In this document: piece by piece, positions 1 through 10,812 of the stretch | Position numbering within the stretch: position 1 is the stretch's first letter | Layout of the letters: the number at the start of each line of letters is the position of its first letter | Assembly: GCA_051453625.1 (NCBI GenBank) | Contig: JBOZIK010000001.1 | Location: forward strand, 91,345,430-91,409,429 | Reading direction: 5' to 3' | DNA from: Welwitschia mirabilis | Lineage: Eukaryota; Gnetophyta; Gnetopsida; Welwitschiales | Length of the DNA: 64,000 nt | The notes under the pieces: generated by a model | What the model saw: only the letters and a program-made list of their open reading frames with translations | Told to the model about the DNA's origin: nothing | Database searches by the model: none | Position numbers and translations under genes: made by a program

Positions 1-617
1 AAATCTACAAGTTGCTTAGTATGACTGTTTAACCCACTATAGAAATAGTCTATTAATTCTACCTTAGAAAAGGCATCTATTGGGTTTGAGTGTAAAGCTA
101 TGACGAATCTCTCATAAGCATAAGCATAGTCTTCATTAGGAAGTTGTTAAAAATTTGTAACTTCTTTCTTATGTTTCCAGATGGTGGTTTCATTCATAAA
201 TCATTTGACAAAGGCCTCTTGAACTTGGCTCCAAGATTTTAGGCTTTTATGAGGAATTGTCCTAAGCCAAATTTTNNNNNNNNNNNNNNNNNNNNNNNNN
301 NNNNNNNNNNNNNNNNNNNNNNNNNNNNNNNNNNNNNNNNNNNNNNNNNNNNNNNNNNNNNNNNNNNNNNNNNNNNNNNNNNNNNNNNNNNNNNNNNNNN
401 NNNNNNNNNNNNNNNNNNNNNNNNNNNNNTTTAGGTTTTTCAGTTCTACGTCATCGCCAGGAGGTAAGTCAAAGGGGTTTTGAATTTCAAGTCATTTGTT
501 TGCTATGAGATCTCTTAAAGTTGCACGAGTATTTGGTTGAGGAGGAGTAGGAGTAATAGTTCCTACTACAGGTGGTGGATTTGGCAAGATAGGTTATTTT
601 TTATGAGAGGTTGACAT
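1..617 (-). pseudogene. Athila-type gag fragment (copy A)
   Basis: N-terminal part of a Ty3/Gypsy Athila gag polyprotein (capsid precursor), read leftwards from an ATG at 617. The start reads MSTSHKK, then a Pro-rich stretch, then a TLRDLIANK motif. The same start occurs in the copy beginning at 1904. Towards the window edge the capsid core is recognisable, with a SLKTW-like segment on the complement of 180-260. An N gap (280-429) removes the middle. In-frame stops fall at Gln-type codons, so the copy is dead. It is preceded on its own strand by a 5' UTR, a primer-binding site and an LTR. Family assignment rests on the Asp-type PBS and on similarity to the better-preserved Athila pol at 32-39 kb. 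Confidence 0.75.
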
Positions 618-1086
618 GGTATTAGATTCTTCAAAATTAAAATCAGATTCTTTTGCAAAATTAAAATCAGAAATTTTAGGAAAATTTAAAGTTTACGTAC
701 CTAGGCTATTTTGATTTTCAAATTTAAAATTAAGGAAACATTCTCAGATAGTTTCTACAATGAATCATTACTCTCTCTGATATTTTTCATCTTTTCCAAT
801 CTTAACCATTCAGTTTCAATGCTATCCTGTGCATCATCTTATCTATCGTCCAGACGATACCTAAGACGACAGAGACAAAAAATACAGAAAAACCACAGAA
901 TGAGGGAAAGAAAAAAAGGGATTTGTCATCTGAATGTGACGTTTGAATGACGAAGGAGATGTCAGTAGTTAGTAAAAATTAAAAATTGAAATAAAAATAC
1001 TTACAGAGGGTACTAGTACACCGATGCTGCAGCAAACATCCAGAATATCCACCAAAGTAATGACAACTCTTGATTTCCAAGCAATC
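618..1086 (-). other. Athila 5' untranslated leader (copy A)
   Basis: Sequence between the gag ATG (617) and the primer-binding site. It is about 88% similar by eye to 1905-2372. It holds an imperfect palindrome, ATCGTCCAGACGAT at 845-858, of a type that recurs in the Athila leaders and LTRs of this window. No coding potential is evident. Confidence 0.6.
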
Positions 1087-1107
1087 TTCCTCGGCAACAA
1101 CATCAAT
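1087..1107 (-). other. Primer-binding site, tRNA-Asp type (copy A, decayed)
   Basis: On the minus strand this reads TTGATGTTGTTGCCGAGGAA. It corresponds to the Athila PBS TTGGCGCCATTGCCGAGGAA seen at 39874-39893, with the central GGCGCC changed. It sits directly inside the LTR end TGTTGCGG (1109). Confidence 0.65.
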
Positions 1108-1108
1108 T

Positions 1109-1335
1109 TGTTGCGGTGTGTATTTATGCAATGTTTCACTCTTCGATCTATGACACGCTAGTATAGACGGAGTGATTTGAATGTCGTAATTCCATTAAAG
1201 GTCAATGGTATGGACAATAAAGAGTTGATTTCCAGAAAGAAATGTGTAACTCGATTCTACTGAAATAAATTGCAATGCATGAAAATTGAAGTAACAATGC
1301 AAACTCATCTAAGAAAGTAAACAATAATGCACCTA
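1109..1335 (-). mobile_element. Athila LTR fragment (copy A)
   Basis: First 227 bp (plus-strand order) of an LTR that begins TGTTGCGG and matches 2394-2640. It is cut by a 100-N gap at 1336-1435. Sequence right of the gap is gag again, so this is either a tandem copy or a misjoin of two related copies. The two copies differ by roughly 10%, too much for alleles. Confidence 0.7.
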
Positions 1336-1435
1336 NNNNNNNNNNNNNNNNNNNNNNNNNNNNNNNNNNNNNNNNNNNNNNNNNNNNNNNNNNNNNNNNN
1401 NNNNNNNNNNNNNNNNNNNNNNNNNNNNNNNNNNN

Positions 1436-1904
1436 GGAAGTTTGTAACTTCTTTCTTATGTTTCCAGACGATGGTTTCATTTATAAATATTTTGACAAAG
1501 GCATCTTGAACCTAGCTCCAAGATTTTAGACTTTTATGAGGAATTGTCCTAAGCCAAAGTTTAGCCTTATCTCACAAAGTCATGGGAAAAATGATCATAT
1601 AAGTTCTATCAGTTATGCGTTTCTTACCATTGCCAGATGTAAGGATGAGTTGCTCAATTTCTGTGATGTGTTGTAGGGGGTCTTCATCAAGGTATCCTCT
1701 AAAGGTAGGATAAACATTCAGATTTTTCAGTTCTACATCATCGTCAGGAGGTAAGTTAAAGGGGTTTTAAATTTCAAGTCTTTTGTTGGCTATGAGATCT
1801 CTCAGAGTAACATGAGTATTTGGTTGAGGAGGAGTAGAAGTAATAGTTCTAACAATAGGTGGTGAATTCGGCAAGATAGGTTATTTTTGGTGAGATGTCG
1901 ACAT
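1436..1904 (-). pseudogene. Athila-type gag N-terminus (copy B)
   Basis: Decayed gag start on the minus strand from an ATG at 1904. The order is MSTSHQK, a stop at a Gln-like codon, a Pro-rich region, TLRDLIANKRLE, NPFNLPPDDDVELKNL, and then the capsid region with LWLRTIPHKSLKSW around 1520-1580. This is the conserved opening of Athila gag, which forms the virus-like particle. Only about 155 codons remain before the 100-N gap at 1336-1435. It lies just inside the leader, PBS and LTR that follow to the right, so the direction is secure. Confidence 0.8.
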
Positions 1905-2393
1905 GGTATTAAATTTTTCAAAATTAAAATCAGATTATTTTACAGAATTAGAATCAGAAATTTTAGGAAATTCTAAAGTTTGCGTACCTGGGCTGTTTTG
2001 ATTTTCAAATTTAAAATTTAGCAAACCCTCTAAGATATTTTCTGCAATGAATCATCGCTCTCTCTGATATTTTTTACCTTTTCCAATCTTAACCATTTAG
2101 TTTTAATGCTATTCTATGTATCATCTTGTATGTTGTCCGGATGATACCTGCGATGACAGAGGCCAAAAACATAAAAAACCACAAAACAAGGAAAAGCAGA
2201 AAAGGGAACAGTCGTCCGACGGTGACATCTAGATGACAAAAGGGATATCAGTGGTTATTAAAAATTAAAAACTGAGATAAAATACTTACAGAGGATACTA
2301 GTACACCGATGCTACAGCAAACATCTAGAATATCTCTTAAAGTAATGATAACTCTCGATTTCTAAGCAACCTTCTTCGGCAATGGTGCTAATT
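1905..2393 (-). other. Athila 5' leader and PBS (copy B)
   Basis: Leader between gag ATG and LTR. The PBS is at about 2371-2390; on the minus strand it reads TAGCACCATTGCCGAAGAAG, a decayed tRNA-Asp-complementary site. A decayed palindrome, TTGTCCGGATGAT, lies at 2133-2145 at the position equivalent to 845-858 in copy A. Confidence 0.7.
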
Positions 2394-3603
2394 TGTTGCG
2401 ATGTGAATTATGCAATGCTTCATGCCTTGATTTAAATCCTGTTAATTACAATAAGATGCACAAATATAACACGCTAGTATAGACAGAGTGATCCGAATGT
2501 CCTAATTCAATCAAGGCCAATAGTATGGACAATAAAGAGTTGATTTCAAGAAAGAAATGTGTAACTCTAATTTACTGAAATAAATTGCAATGCATGGAAA
2601 TTGAAATAGCGATGCAAAACTAATTTATGAAAAGAAATAGCAATGCACCTAGTCTAATGAAGCTCAACCTTAACAAAAGCTATCCTCATAATCTATATAA
2701 TTAAAAAAACCTGTCATGAATCTAGAACAACATAAACTATGAGGGATAAGTTCCTACAATTATTGATAAAAAGAGTAATTTATATTAAAGATATAAAAAG
2801 CATCTGTATCACAAAGTTATCATTCCTCAATGAAGGATACACTGCCCAACACCAAGATAATGTCTCTCTGGATTATAAGATGGTTCTCTAGTCCCAAGAT
2901 CTCCTGTTATGAGAACGTCAGATACTGTTGAAGATGATTAGAAATCAAGGAGGAGACCTTTATTTATAGATAGAAAGGAAAAGTATACTGACAGAAAGGT
3001 AAAGTAGAAACTCTAGCTAACATGCAAGGGAAAGTTGCAAATAACAAGAGACAACTCGAGAATACATTCTGTAAAACTATGGGAGAACAGTGTTATCCTT
3101 ATGATCATTTGGACGATAGAGGAGATGACAAGGATTGATAAAAAGTTATCTGTTTAGCTTCCAGTTTATCTATCTGTGAATTGCATGCGAAGTCTTGTCA
3201 ACTGGTTCTGGAGATGTCGTCCACTAGTATCGTCTGGACGATTTGGTGAATGATGATGTCTGATAATAAGATCTTCAGTTCAACTTCAAGTTATCTGAAA
3301 AGAAGACTATTTGTCGCTAAATTAGGGTTATCATCTTGCTTATCGTGGGGATGACATAGGGGACAACAATCTTTTCTTCATCCTTTATCAGTCTGATATC
3401 TTGTTTTTTGCAAGAATAATCATCCAAAAATATAATTTATCCATATCTATATGAAATGCTTGTGAATTATCTGATAAATTGCATGTTTTCATCTTATACT
3501 CCTAGATTCTCGATTGTTATAGGAACTAGGAATTTATCTGTTAGTTTATATACAAAACAACTTAAAATACCCTATTAGATACATCTAAGTTGGCGTCGCA
3601 ACA
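2394..3603 (-). mobile_element. Athila LTR, complete (1,210 bp)
   Basis: LTR with a short terminal inverted repeat: it begins TGTTGCGA at 2394 and ends TCGCAACA at 3603. The left side abuts a PBS, so in minus orientation this is a 5' LTR. The right flank (3604-3625) resembles the polypurine-tract region found right of the LTRs at 23570 and 27494 (CTACTTA motif). It may therefore also serve as the 3' LTR of a further copy. Palindromic motifs lie at 3104-3118 and 3229-3242. The LTR is related to 22478-23570, 25566-27494 and 39896-41138. Confidence 0.8.
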
Positions 3604-3889
3604 ATTATCTACTTAAATTTATTAGTTTCAAAGCTTTTAATCTAGGTAAGAAATAAGAATTTGATAATTTCCTTAACTACAATGAAATCTACATTAAGGA
3701 TCTATACTTAGGTATATCACTTTAAGGCTTTATTGATCTTTTTCATATCACTACAAGAGCTCATATTAAATATGAAACCAAATGTTAAGTCTTTATCTTC
3801 AACATATTCCATCCCTTCTTCATATACTAATATGAAGATACTCCCATTGCTTAAGAATGTATCAAGTCAATTATAACAATTAACCTTAA

Positions 3890-4600
3890 TAGAAAGGATC
3901 AATCTATTAAGACATTTAGAGGGAAATATGTTAAATATGAAGTCAACATGAATGCTAAGAATCATCTCCTAGAAGAATATTTAATAGAAGATGATTCTAA
4001 AGAAGAAAAATATTGTGCTTATTTTGATTTAATATTTAATTTGGCTTTATAAATCAGAGAGTGATATATCAGAAGGATAGAATTTTAGTTCTTTTTTCTC
4101 TAACTTTAATTAACTTAACTATGGTTTCTTTAATATTGAAAGTGAATCAGATTCTGACTCTATGATCAAGAAATATTATTAAATCTATTGTTCATCAAGT
4201 ATAATGCTAATAACTATGAACATAGATCAAAGGAAAAAAATACAATTACATATCCCACCCTACATTTCTAAAAGCCTTTCAAATATAAAAGAAGTACTAC
4301 ATTAAAAATTGATGAAGGGAAAAGTAAACAAGTAATTTTTAGCTCAATGCTTTAAAATAATATTAAAGGTATAAATTCAAAGAATGAAAATGATTAATAA
4401 GAAACACCTTATTATATTCAAAAATATAAATCAAATCCTACAACATCTTATGTGTCAGATGGAGGCTCTGAATATGACATCATAGAAGATATGAAAAAGG
4501 CCAAATCTAATGTTGTATTTTTTTAATCACTTAGTTTGATAAAGTAAAGAAAAAATCATGAATGTTCTTAATTATCCAAAATGTATGACACACATGAATC
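3890..4600 (+). pseudogene. Tat gag C-terminus and gag-protease linker relic
   Basis: An acidic stretch (EDDSKEEKYCAYFD, around 3980-4030) and a second acidic segment (ESESDSDSM, around 4140-4165) precede the best landmark, YDIIEDMKKAKSNVVFF at 4473-4523. The latter matches the conserved block that precedes the protease in Tat and Athila elements (pattern YDL..LKK.PA.VSL..LL). The frame is broken by stops. The part of gag expected upstream is missing because the Athila LTR ends at 3603. Confidence 0.6.
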
Positions 4601-4619
4601 ATATATAAAATCAAATTGT

Positions 4620-5060
4620 ATTACGTGAAACTCTCACACCCATTATAGATAACCACAGATCAAGTTAGATGGATTCCTTCCTATTAATGTTATTAATGGG
4701 GAAGATTTTTCTTCATAATTCTATGATAGATTATAGAGATTTAGTAAACTTTATGCCCTCTTAACTTTTTAAAAAAAAAGATTAGTCTTATAAAAACCTT
4801 TATATAAATTCACTTAGATCAATAAATCTAAGATTAAGATTATCAGCTAGATTAAGTATGTTATCTTAGCAATAGCATAAGACCCTATAATTTTAGGTAT
4901 ATTGAATATTAAAGTCATTGATATTTGAGTTGTTTGTAGCCTAATTTTAAATAGAAATTGGATTAAGGTTCTTAATGAATATTTAACTACATATCTTTTG
5001 CATATGTGGCTTCCTTACTTTCAAAGACCAAATGTGATATTGATACATGATAAGCTTTAT
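4620..5060 (+). pseudogene. Tat aspartic protease relic
   Basis: Retropepsin-like region of the polyprotein, which normally cleaves Gag-Pol. It contains an IDYRDLVNFMPS segment at about 4724-4760 where the family has (I/V)DNGS(A/S)LN(V/F)(M/L)P, then DPIILG near 4880, and then VVCSLILNRNWI near 4930-4970, matching the family's AYSCLLGRPWI. The catalytic D-(T/N)-G triplet is destroyed. The region changes frame once. It is followed within about 200 bp by the RNase H segment. Confidence 0.6.
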
Positions 5061-5189
5061 ATGAAAAATTTTATTTCATTATACTAAATAAATCTAGTTG
5101 CTAAATCAATTAACTCATCTAATGAATTGTGTATTATCATAAAAGAATTATATGAATTTGAGTTAATCCTAGTTTTTACCCTTTCTGAG

Positions 5190-5600
5190 GTATGAGCAAT
5201 ACACTTTGATGTCACATGCTTACAGTAAGGTTTTGATGGTAGGACTTATCTTGAGTTACAATTGATTATATCTTTTACTTATGCTTATTATTTCAATTTT
5301 ATAGTTACTAATAATATACTCAAATATGAAGCTTTATGCATTGGTCTTAATTTTTCACTTTTTAGGGTAATTATGTTTCTATAAATCTTTAATGACTTCT
5401 AGCTAATTATCAAATAGCTTAAGGGTAAATACACAATTAATAATAAGCTATTGAAATATTATTGCTATTTTGTTATATGACTCTTAGCCTTTAATCTTAT
5501 GATAATACTAAGAGGAGAGTCTTAAAAGGCTCATAATTTAGCTCATTTAGCATCTTTGAATATAAAAGTAGATATACATTCTTATCTTGAATTATAGTTA
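5190..5600 (+). pseudogene. Extra RNase H domain (Tat aRH type), upstream of RT
   Basis: One frame reads FDG (5232-5240), VTNNILKYEALCIGLNFSL (from 5304), then NDFxLIIKxLKGKY (5389-5430, both x being TAG at Gln positions), and ends AHNLAHLASLN near 5540-5570. This follows the plant-type RNase H of Tat elements: FDGAS, TNN.AEYEAL..GL, .DSQL(V/I)..Q..G.Y, EADALA.LAS. The catalytic Asp and Glu of the first two blocks are kept; the third Asp survives in ND. In Tat elements as I know them this domain lies between the classical RNase H and integrase. Here it directly follows protease, and I found no second copy downstream of RT. Confidence 0.75.
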
Positions 5601-6079
5601 TAACAAAATTATGAACCATTATTTCAGGATAATTTATTACATCTGCAAGCATTTGATCTAGAATACCAAATACAATAATTCTTAATGATTCACATGTATT
5701 TGAAGGTTAATGGTTAAAGACTCATATTATAGTTAAAATAATTTCTCTGATAAAGCTTTAATATCTTTAGTTTGAAATATAATTCTAAGATAAGTATGAG
5801 ATCTTTAGTATGACTTCTTTCAAAATAATATATACATGTTTAGAGGTTTAATCACAAATTTCTACTAATATGAGTAATGTAAATTTATTATATGATCTAT
5901 ACATATTAAAATAAATTAATGTTGGCACTTTTACATCATTAATATTTTGAGGTTATTTGATTCACTTATTATTAGAATATATAGACATATTTACCTAAAC
6001 ATATAAAGATCTTAAGAATTTTAATCTTAAAACTATACCCTGTAAGATTCTAATTAAGCTAGAGCTTAAAACATTCATC

Positions 6080-6790
6080 AAAAATTTAAGAGCCATTAAT
6101 TCTAATATTAAGCTTATTATGCATGAAAAATTAAAAATGATTATTAAGTTTATCATAATATCTTTTATAAGATATACTAAATGATTAGCAAATCTTATTC
6201 TAGTATGTAATAATGGTGGTGATATCTAGCTTTATGTTGATTTTGAAAACTTAAATCAAGCCTCTATCATGGATTAATATCCAATTCCTAGAATTATAAG
6301 ATTATTGAAAGAGTTTTAGGATGTGAGATCTATTCATTTTTAGATTAATTTTTAGGATATAACCATCTATGAATACAAAAGAACAATTATAATAAGGTGA
6401 TATTACTACAAAATGGAGGATGCTAGCTCATAAAATAATGCCTTTTGAATTGTTAAATGCTTGGGAAACTTCATAAAGATCTATGAATAAATATTTTTTT
6501 GGCATTTTAAATTACTTTATTATGGTTTATTTAGACAATATACCTATATACTCACAAAAGAATGCTAATCATGTTTCACACCTTCAAATAGTTTTTAATC
6601 ATTATAGAGATTTTGGAATATATCTTAATTTAAAAAAAGTGTATGTTAGTCTATAGTTAACTATCATACTCAAGCATTGCATTTTTAAATTTAGAGAAAT
6701 CATAGATCCAGTCAAGATCAAGGTGGTTAGCCCATTAGAATTTGCAAATTTAAAGAAATATTTAAAAACATTTTAGAAAAAATTAATTCT
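6080..6790 (+). pseudogene. Tat reverse transcriptase relic
   Basis: Start block: IRYTK.LANLI.VCNNGGDI.LYVDFENLNQAS (about 6165-6265), the family's (S/K)(E/K)WVAN.VPV.KK.GK.R.C.D(Y/F)..LN.A. Then YPIPRI. The catalytic box is VYLDNIPIYS at 6525-6554, where YLDD has become YLDN by one GAT-to-AAT change. It continues HLQIVFNHYRDFGIYLNLKK and DPVKIKVV, the family's H...F...R.Y...LNP.KC and DP.KI.A. At least two frameshifts and several stops make it inactive. Confidence 0.85.
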
Positions 6791-6959
6791 ATCAATAATC
6801 TCATCCCTAAATTTACTAAAGTAACCAAATCTTTACAATAGATACTTAAACAAAATTAAGAGGTTAAAAAAAATCCAAAATCACAAGTTACTTTTGGATG
6901 AATTCTTAGGTTTATTACTTAAGATTCTATTTTATTAGACCCTTCATCAAATATTTTTT

Positions 6960-7240
6960 TTCCTATATTATTTTATTTCATATGATTCAATTGTATTAGT
7001 GCTTATATAGAAAGAAAGACAACAAGACCTTCATATTAATTTTAATACAATGCTTAAAGAGGCAGAATTAAAGTATACTCAACTAGAAAAACATGCTTAT
7101 GCCTTTATAAATACTTTCCAATACTTTAAAAATTATATCTATTAAAATAAAATATATTTGGTAGTATTTCATCCTATGATCAAGCCAATATTAAGTAATA
7201 TGAATTTATGTTTAAAAAGAGCTTTATGGTTAGTGAAGTT
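6960..7240 (+). pseudogene. Tat classical RNase H relic
   Basis: Connection and RNase H after RT. The clearest block is AELKYTQLEKHAYAFINTFQ beginning at 7062, matching AE.RYTP.EK.ALALV.A. of Ty3/Gypsy RNase H. It continues into LVVFHPMIKPILSN (family: L.S..DPLKYLLS) and RALWLVKLQ (family: GRLA(R/K)W...L). It is the only RNase H seen downstream of RT. Confidence 0.75.
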
Positions 7241-7369
7241 ACAATAGTTTAATGTTTAGAAAATGGTGGGAAAACAATAAAGACAATTGATATAACATAG
7301 TAGTTATCTTACAAGAACCTTAAAGCTTATTACAATTAACAAGATACCAATGAAAAGGATCAATGATAT

Positions 7370-8300
7370 TATGATTTATATGACTATTTTAGAATTGAAA
7401 CTTTATTACTGTTTAAAGAGATTTATGTAAAAAGGGTCTTTTTGTATAAATAAAAGAATTAATTAATGATGTTTTATAAAGAATAAATTTAAGAGGGATA
7501 TTTTTTAGATTTTTACTACACTCCAAAGTACAAGAATTCCTAAACAATTTTCATGATCATCAAGGAATATAATATGAGAATCCAGTTGTAATGATCAATT
7601 ATATTCCTAAGAAAGATTATCATTCATCTTTAATGCATAAAATATTGTTTTAATACCATTTGAAAATATCATATATGTCAAGTCCCTACTCGTAAAATGA
7701 TTCAAGAATCAGCTCCATTCAAACCTATTTTTAAAGTAGTATCTTTAATAAGTTAGGATTATGTTTTATTAATATGATTCATCCTCCAATATCCCAAGGT
7801 TATAAATTCATTTTAATCATGATTGACTATTTTAATGATCAGAAGTGAAAGCTCTTAAATATTGTACTTCCAAAGAGTTAATTATGTTTCTTGAAGACTT
7901 CATTTTGGTAAGATTTTGAATTCCAAAAATATTAGTTTGTGATAATGGGTCAACTTTCATTGTCACTTAATTTCTTGATTAGGCCATTGATTACAAAATT
8001 CTTGTTTGAAACTTATCAAACTATTATCCATATGATAATGCCCTAGATGAATCTATAAATAAAAACTTCAATGCTACATTAAATAGGTACATGAAATAAA
8101 ATCATTTTGATTAGTACATCAAGCTCAGATTCACAGTATGAGCTAATAGAATATATTATCACAAAAGTATGAAATATTCTTCCTTTAAACTCATTTATAG
8201 TACTAAAGCCAATATTTCCTTAGCTATATATGAATACCATAATGAAATTTTATTTAAATTTTCATTTAGCCCTTATGAGTAAGAATGTCTTTTATTATGA
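7370..8300 (+). pseudogene. Tat integrase catalytic core relic
   Basis: DDE integrase, which inserts the cDNA into the genome. After a decayed zinc-binding segment (HICQVPTRK near 7665-7695), the core reads PISQGYKFILIMIDYF (7791-7836; first catalytic D in IDYF), then VCDNGSTF (second D, 7940-7957), then NYYPYDNALDESINKNFNATL with the third catalytic residue E at about 8051. It ends AIYEYH near 8240. All three DDE residues survive, but at least eight stops interrupt the frame. Confidence 0.85.
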
Positions 8301-8379
8301 AAATAATTATAGAAGAATTATAATTAAAAGCATATCATGTTTAATGTGAATATAAAGCTTTAGCTAAAATATTATTTGA

Positions 8380-8620
8380 TCAGAAGACCCATGTTTAAAT
8401 ATTTCAACTAGGGTATTTGGTTATTCTTAGTAATTGTACAAGAGAATAGAAGCTTCACAAAAAAATTTTTATTGGATGAGTATCTATATTATCAATAAAT
8501 TCATAAAAACTAATACATATTAGTTATATGATTCACTAGAACATTTTGTAGGCTTACCCTACAATATATTGCACTTGAAATCATATTTTCATAGTCCAAA
8601 CTAAGGTTCTAGTTGGTACA
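8380..8620 (+). pseudogene. Tat integrase C-terminal (GPY-like) tail relic
   Basis: Short blocks fit the end of the polyprotein: (F/Y)FQLGYLVIL (8395-8430; family F.(V/L)GD.V(L/M)), KLHKKIFIG (8450-8480; family K...GKF...W.GP) and LHLKSYFHS near 8570-8600 (family .LK.Y(F/Y)). The coding part of the element ends here. Confidence 0.5.
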
Positions 8621-9391
8621 AATTGTAATTAGTATATAATGCATTATTTCTTTAGTTACAACTTTGTCCATTATTCAGTTTCGTCTTTCCTTGTTATTTT
8701 GTAAGTAGTAACTAGCTTGTCTATGTATTATAAATACAACAAGGAACTAGGCTTTTCCTTCATTCAAAATTTTAATCCCCTTATAAAATAATCAAAATAG
8801 ATGCAAAAATCCACATTCATCTAGTTCCTACAATGGCTTTACCCTTTTAAACTATTGTGGCATTTTCCATTTGAGATAGTATATGGAGGTCTATTTCCAT
8901 TTTGGAGGGTTCTCAAAATATCCCCTCTATAAGTGGACTAATCAAATGTTAGCTATTATGAGTATTTTAGTAATAGATTCATACATTACTATTTTCTAGC
9001 TAGATGAAGATAGTTATTTGGTTAATCCATCTTTACCACTCAATAGTTTACCTTCTTACCATTTGGATGGTGTAGTAGAACTAGCTCAATAGTCAAATAA
9101 CATTAAAGTAAAAGGAAAGGAAAAGGGACATACCATTTGAGTAAGGAACGCTTTAGCTTCTTCTATGAATGTCTGCATGGTCAAGTCATCTTACTCTCTT
9201 TCCCTAGAAACTATAAGTTTCATCCATAAAAAGAGATATGATACAATTGAACTATCATATGTATTATCAACTTACTTTGTAAATAAATTGAAAATAACAT
9301 TCAAAGTAATGCTTAACTTTGATCTTCATCTTTTTTCCATCTTTTATTTATTCCAAGCTTATTATGTTTATTCTTTATTTTGTTTTTGTAT
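8621..9391 (+). other. 3' untranslated part of the Tat element
   Basis: No coding signal is recognised. It contains a promoter-like TATTATAAATA near 8727-8738 and a purine-rich run AAAAGGAAAGGAAAAGGGA at 9110-9128. The latter is an alternative polypurine tract for this element. Confidence 0.35.
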
Positions 9392-9411
9392 TTAGGAGGG
9401 GATTAAAATGT
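9392..9411 (+). other. Candidate polypurine tract and 3' LTR start of Tat element
   Basis: AGGAGGGGA at 9395-9403 is followed by TTAAAA and then TGTTATCACA from 9411. A G-rich purine run just before TG is the expected 3' LTR junction. The LTR's right end was not found, so this is tentative. Confidence 0.35.
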
Positions 9412-9935
9412 TATCACATTTAGTAAAATCCTTATTTACTCATAAGTATTTTTTTGTGTTATAGTAGTTCATATTAGAAGTAATGTATAGATATATATCT
9501 CATTTTATATCTCATAATATCTCTTATAGAAAATACCTTTTTCTTTTGAGTTATGTATCCCTGAAAATAACCTTATCCTTAATTCTTTGGTTTTGATTTT
9601 ATAAACTTCTCTAGCAATTTAAGAAAGTTACATGTTTAAGATCTATTAGTCATAATACATTTCTTTTGTTTTATTGATTAAAATTTAAAATGGAAGTTTA
9701 CTATTCTCATGGTTCATGGCTTATGGATTTTGAAACTATCAAGCATTTATGAAGTTTTATTTATATTATATATTGCATCTTTTTCATTTCAATTTTAACT
9801 AATGTGTAAATTCAAAATCACCTTTTTGTGACTCATGCTTGTGGAGTTATGTTATCAAGATCTTGCAAGATTTATTTTCTTATGATTTATCATCTACTAT
9901 TGTTTTTACTTTAGTCATCCATTAATACTAGTGTG

Positions 9936-10003
9936 TAAAAAAAAAAGAAGAAGAAGAACAAGAACAAGAAGAAGAAGAAGAAGAAGAAGAAGAAGAAGAA
10001 GGA
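9936..10003 (+). repeat. GAA trinucleotide microsatellite
   Basis: A run of A followed by about 18 GAA/CAA-interrupted units. It is a simple repeat with no further function implied. Confidence 0.9.
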
Positions 10004-10690
10004 AAATGAAAAAATAGACCACCTTTGTATGGCTCACAAATTAAGACAATTTGAATATTGATCCTTGTTAATATTCTTACTCCTATTAGTTGGCACATCC
10101 TTTTACTAACATATTAAATATTTTAACCTAAGAAATGGAGTCTATATTTTTGTGACCCACTCCTCATGGCATCCTAAATATAACAATATATGTAATTCCT
10201 TATTTTCATTAGCAATTTTTTATTATTATTTATAAAATTATTTGACAAAAGTGGATTCTCTTTTTAGTGGCTAATAACTTATGGCATGTAGAATATCAAC
10301 TATCATCCATAATCTTGGACTTGTTAACTACTATGCTCTTTTGATTTTATAAATAAAATAACTCTAGACATTAGATCCAAGTCTTTGAATGTCTTGGCTT
10401 ATGACATCTTGAATAGAGTAGTTTATAAAAGACTCCATCCTTACCAGCTACCACCTCTTACCACTTTTTTTAGTTATTTAGTAAACTGGGCTTACACTTC
10501 TATAGCATGTATCTTATGGAATTTGGCATACTAATTATTACTAATGATCTTAAATCCATCAACTACCATCTTCATTAAATAAATTAGATCCATCTCTTTA
10601 TGGCTTATGGCCAGTATTATTTCAGTTATGAAATCAACTTTATATGTTTTTTTGAAGGTAATAGCAGGAAGGTAATTTGTGCCATACGAA
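10004..10690. other. AT-rich DNA, nothing recognised
   Basis: No protein, RNA or repeat signature was recognised. The sequence may be LTR of the Tat element to the left. Confidence 0.4.
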
Positions 10691-10812
10691 TGCCTAGTGG
10701 TACTTGGGCTTATGTAACCTTTCCATTTCTTATGTTCTCTAGTAATGCAAGGGTTTGAAATTTGGACCTTTGGGTCCATGATCCCACGATCTTATCACTC
10801 GGGTAAGACATA
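10690..10812 (-). repeat. tRNA-derived SINE-like relic (Ser/Leu-like head)
   Basis: On the minus strand the segment starts with a box-A-like CCCGAGTGATAAG (10791-10803). GTGGGATC and a GGACCC/GGTCC hairpin follow, as in a long variable arm, then a decayed box B, AAATTTCAAACCC (10751-10763). The order and spacing resemble a class II tRNA (Ser/Leu) head of a plant SINE. No intact cloverleaf is claimed. Confidence 0.45.

Larger units (their letters stand above)
3604..9400 (+). mobile_element. Decayed Tat-lineage Ty3/Gypsy element, 5' truncated
   Basis: About 5 kb of plus-strand polyprotein relic with recognisable gag-PR linker, protease, an RNase H of the extra (aRH) type, RT, classical RNase H, integrase and integrase C-terminal region. 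Frames shift often and stops are dense. Most stops are TAG/TAA/TGA where Gln, Trp or Arg is expected. CpG is almost absent. The 5' LTR and most of gag are not seen: the element is cut on the left by the Athila LTR ending at 3603. The domains after RT, including the integrase wording, fit the Tat lineage. The position of the extra RNase H is unusual (see findings). Confidence 0.8.
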
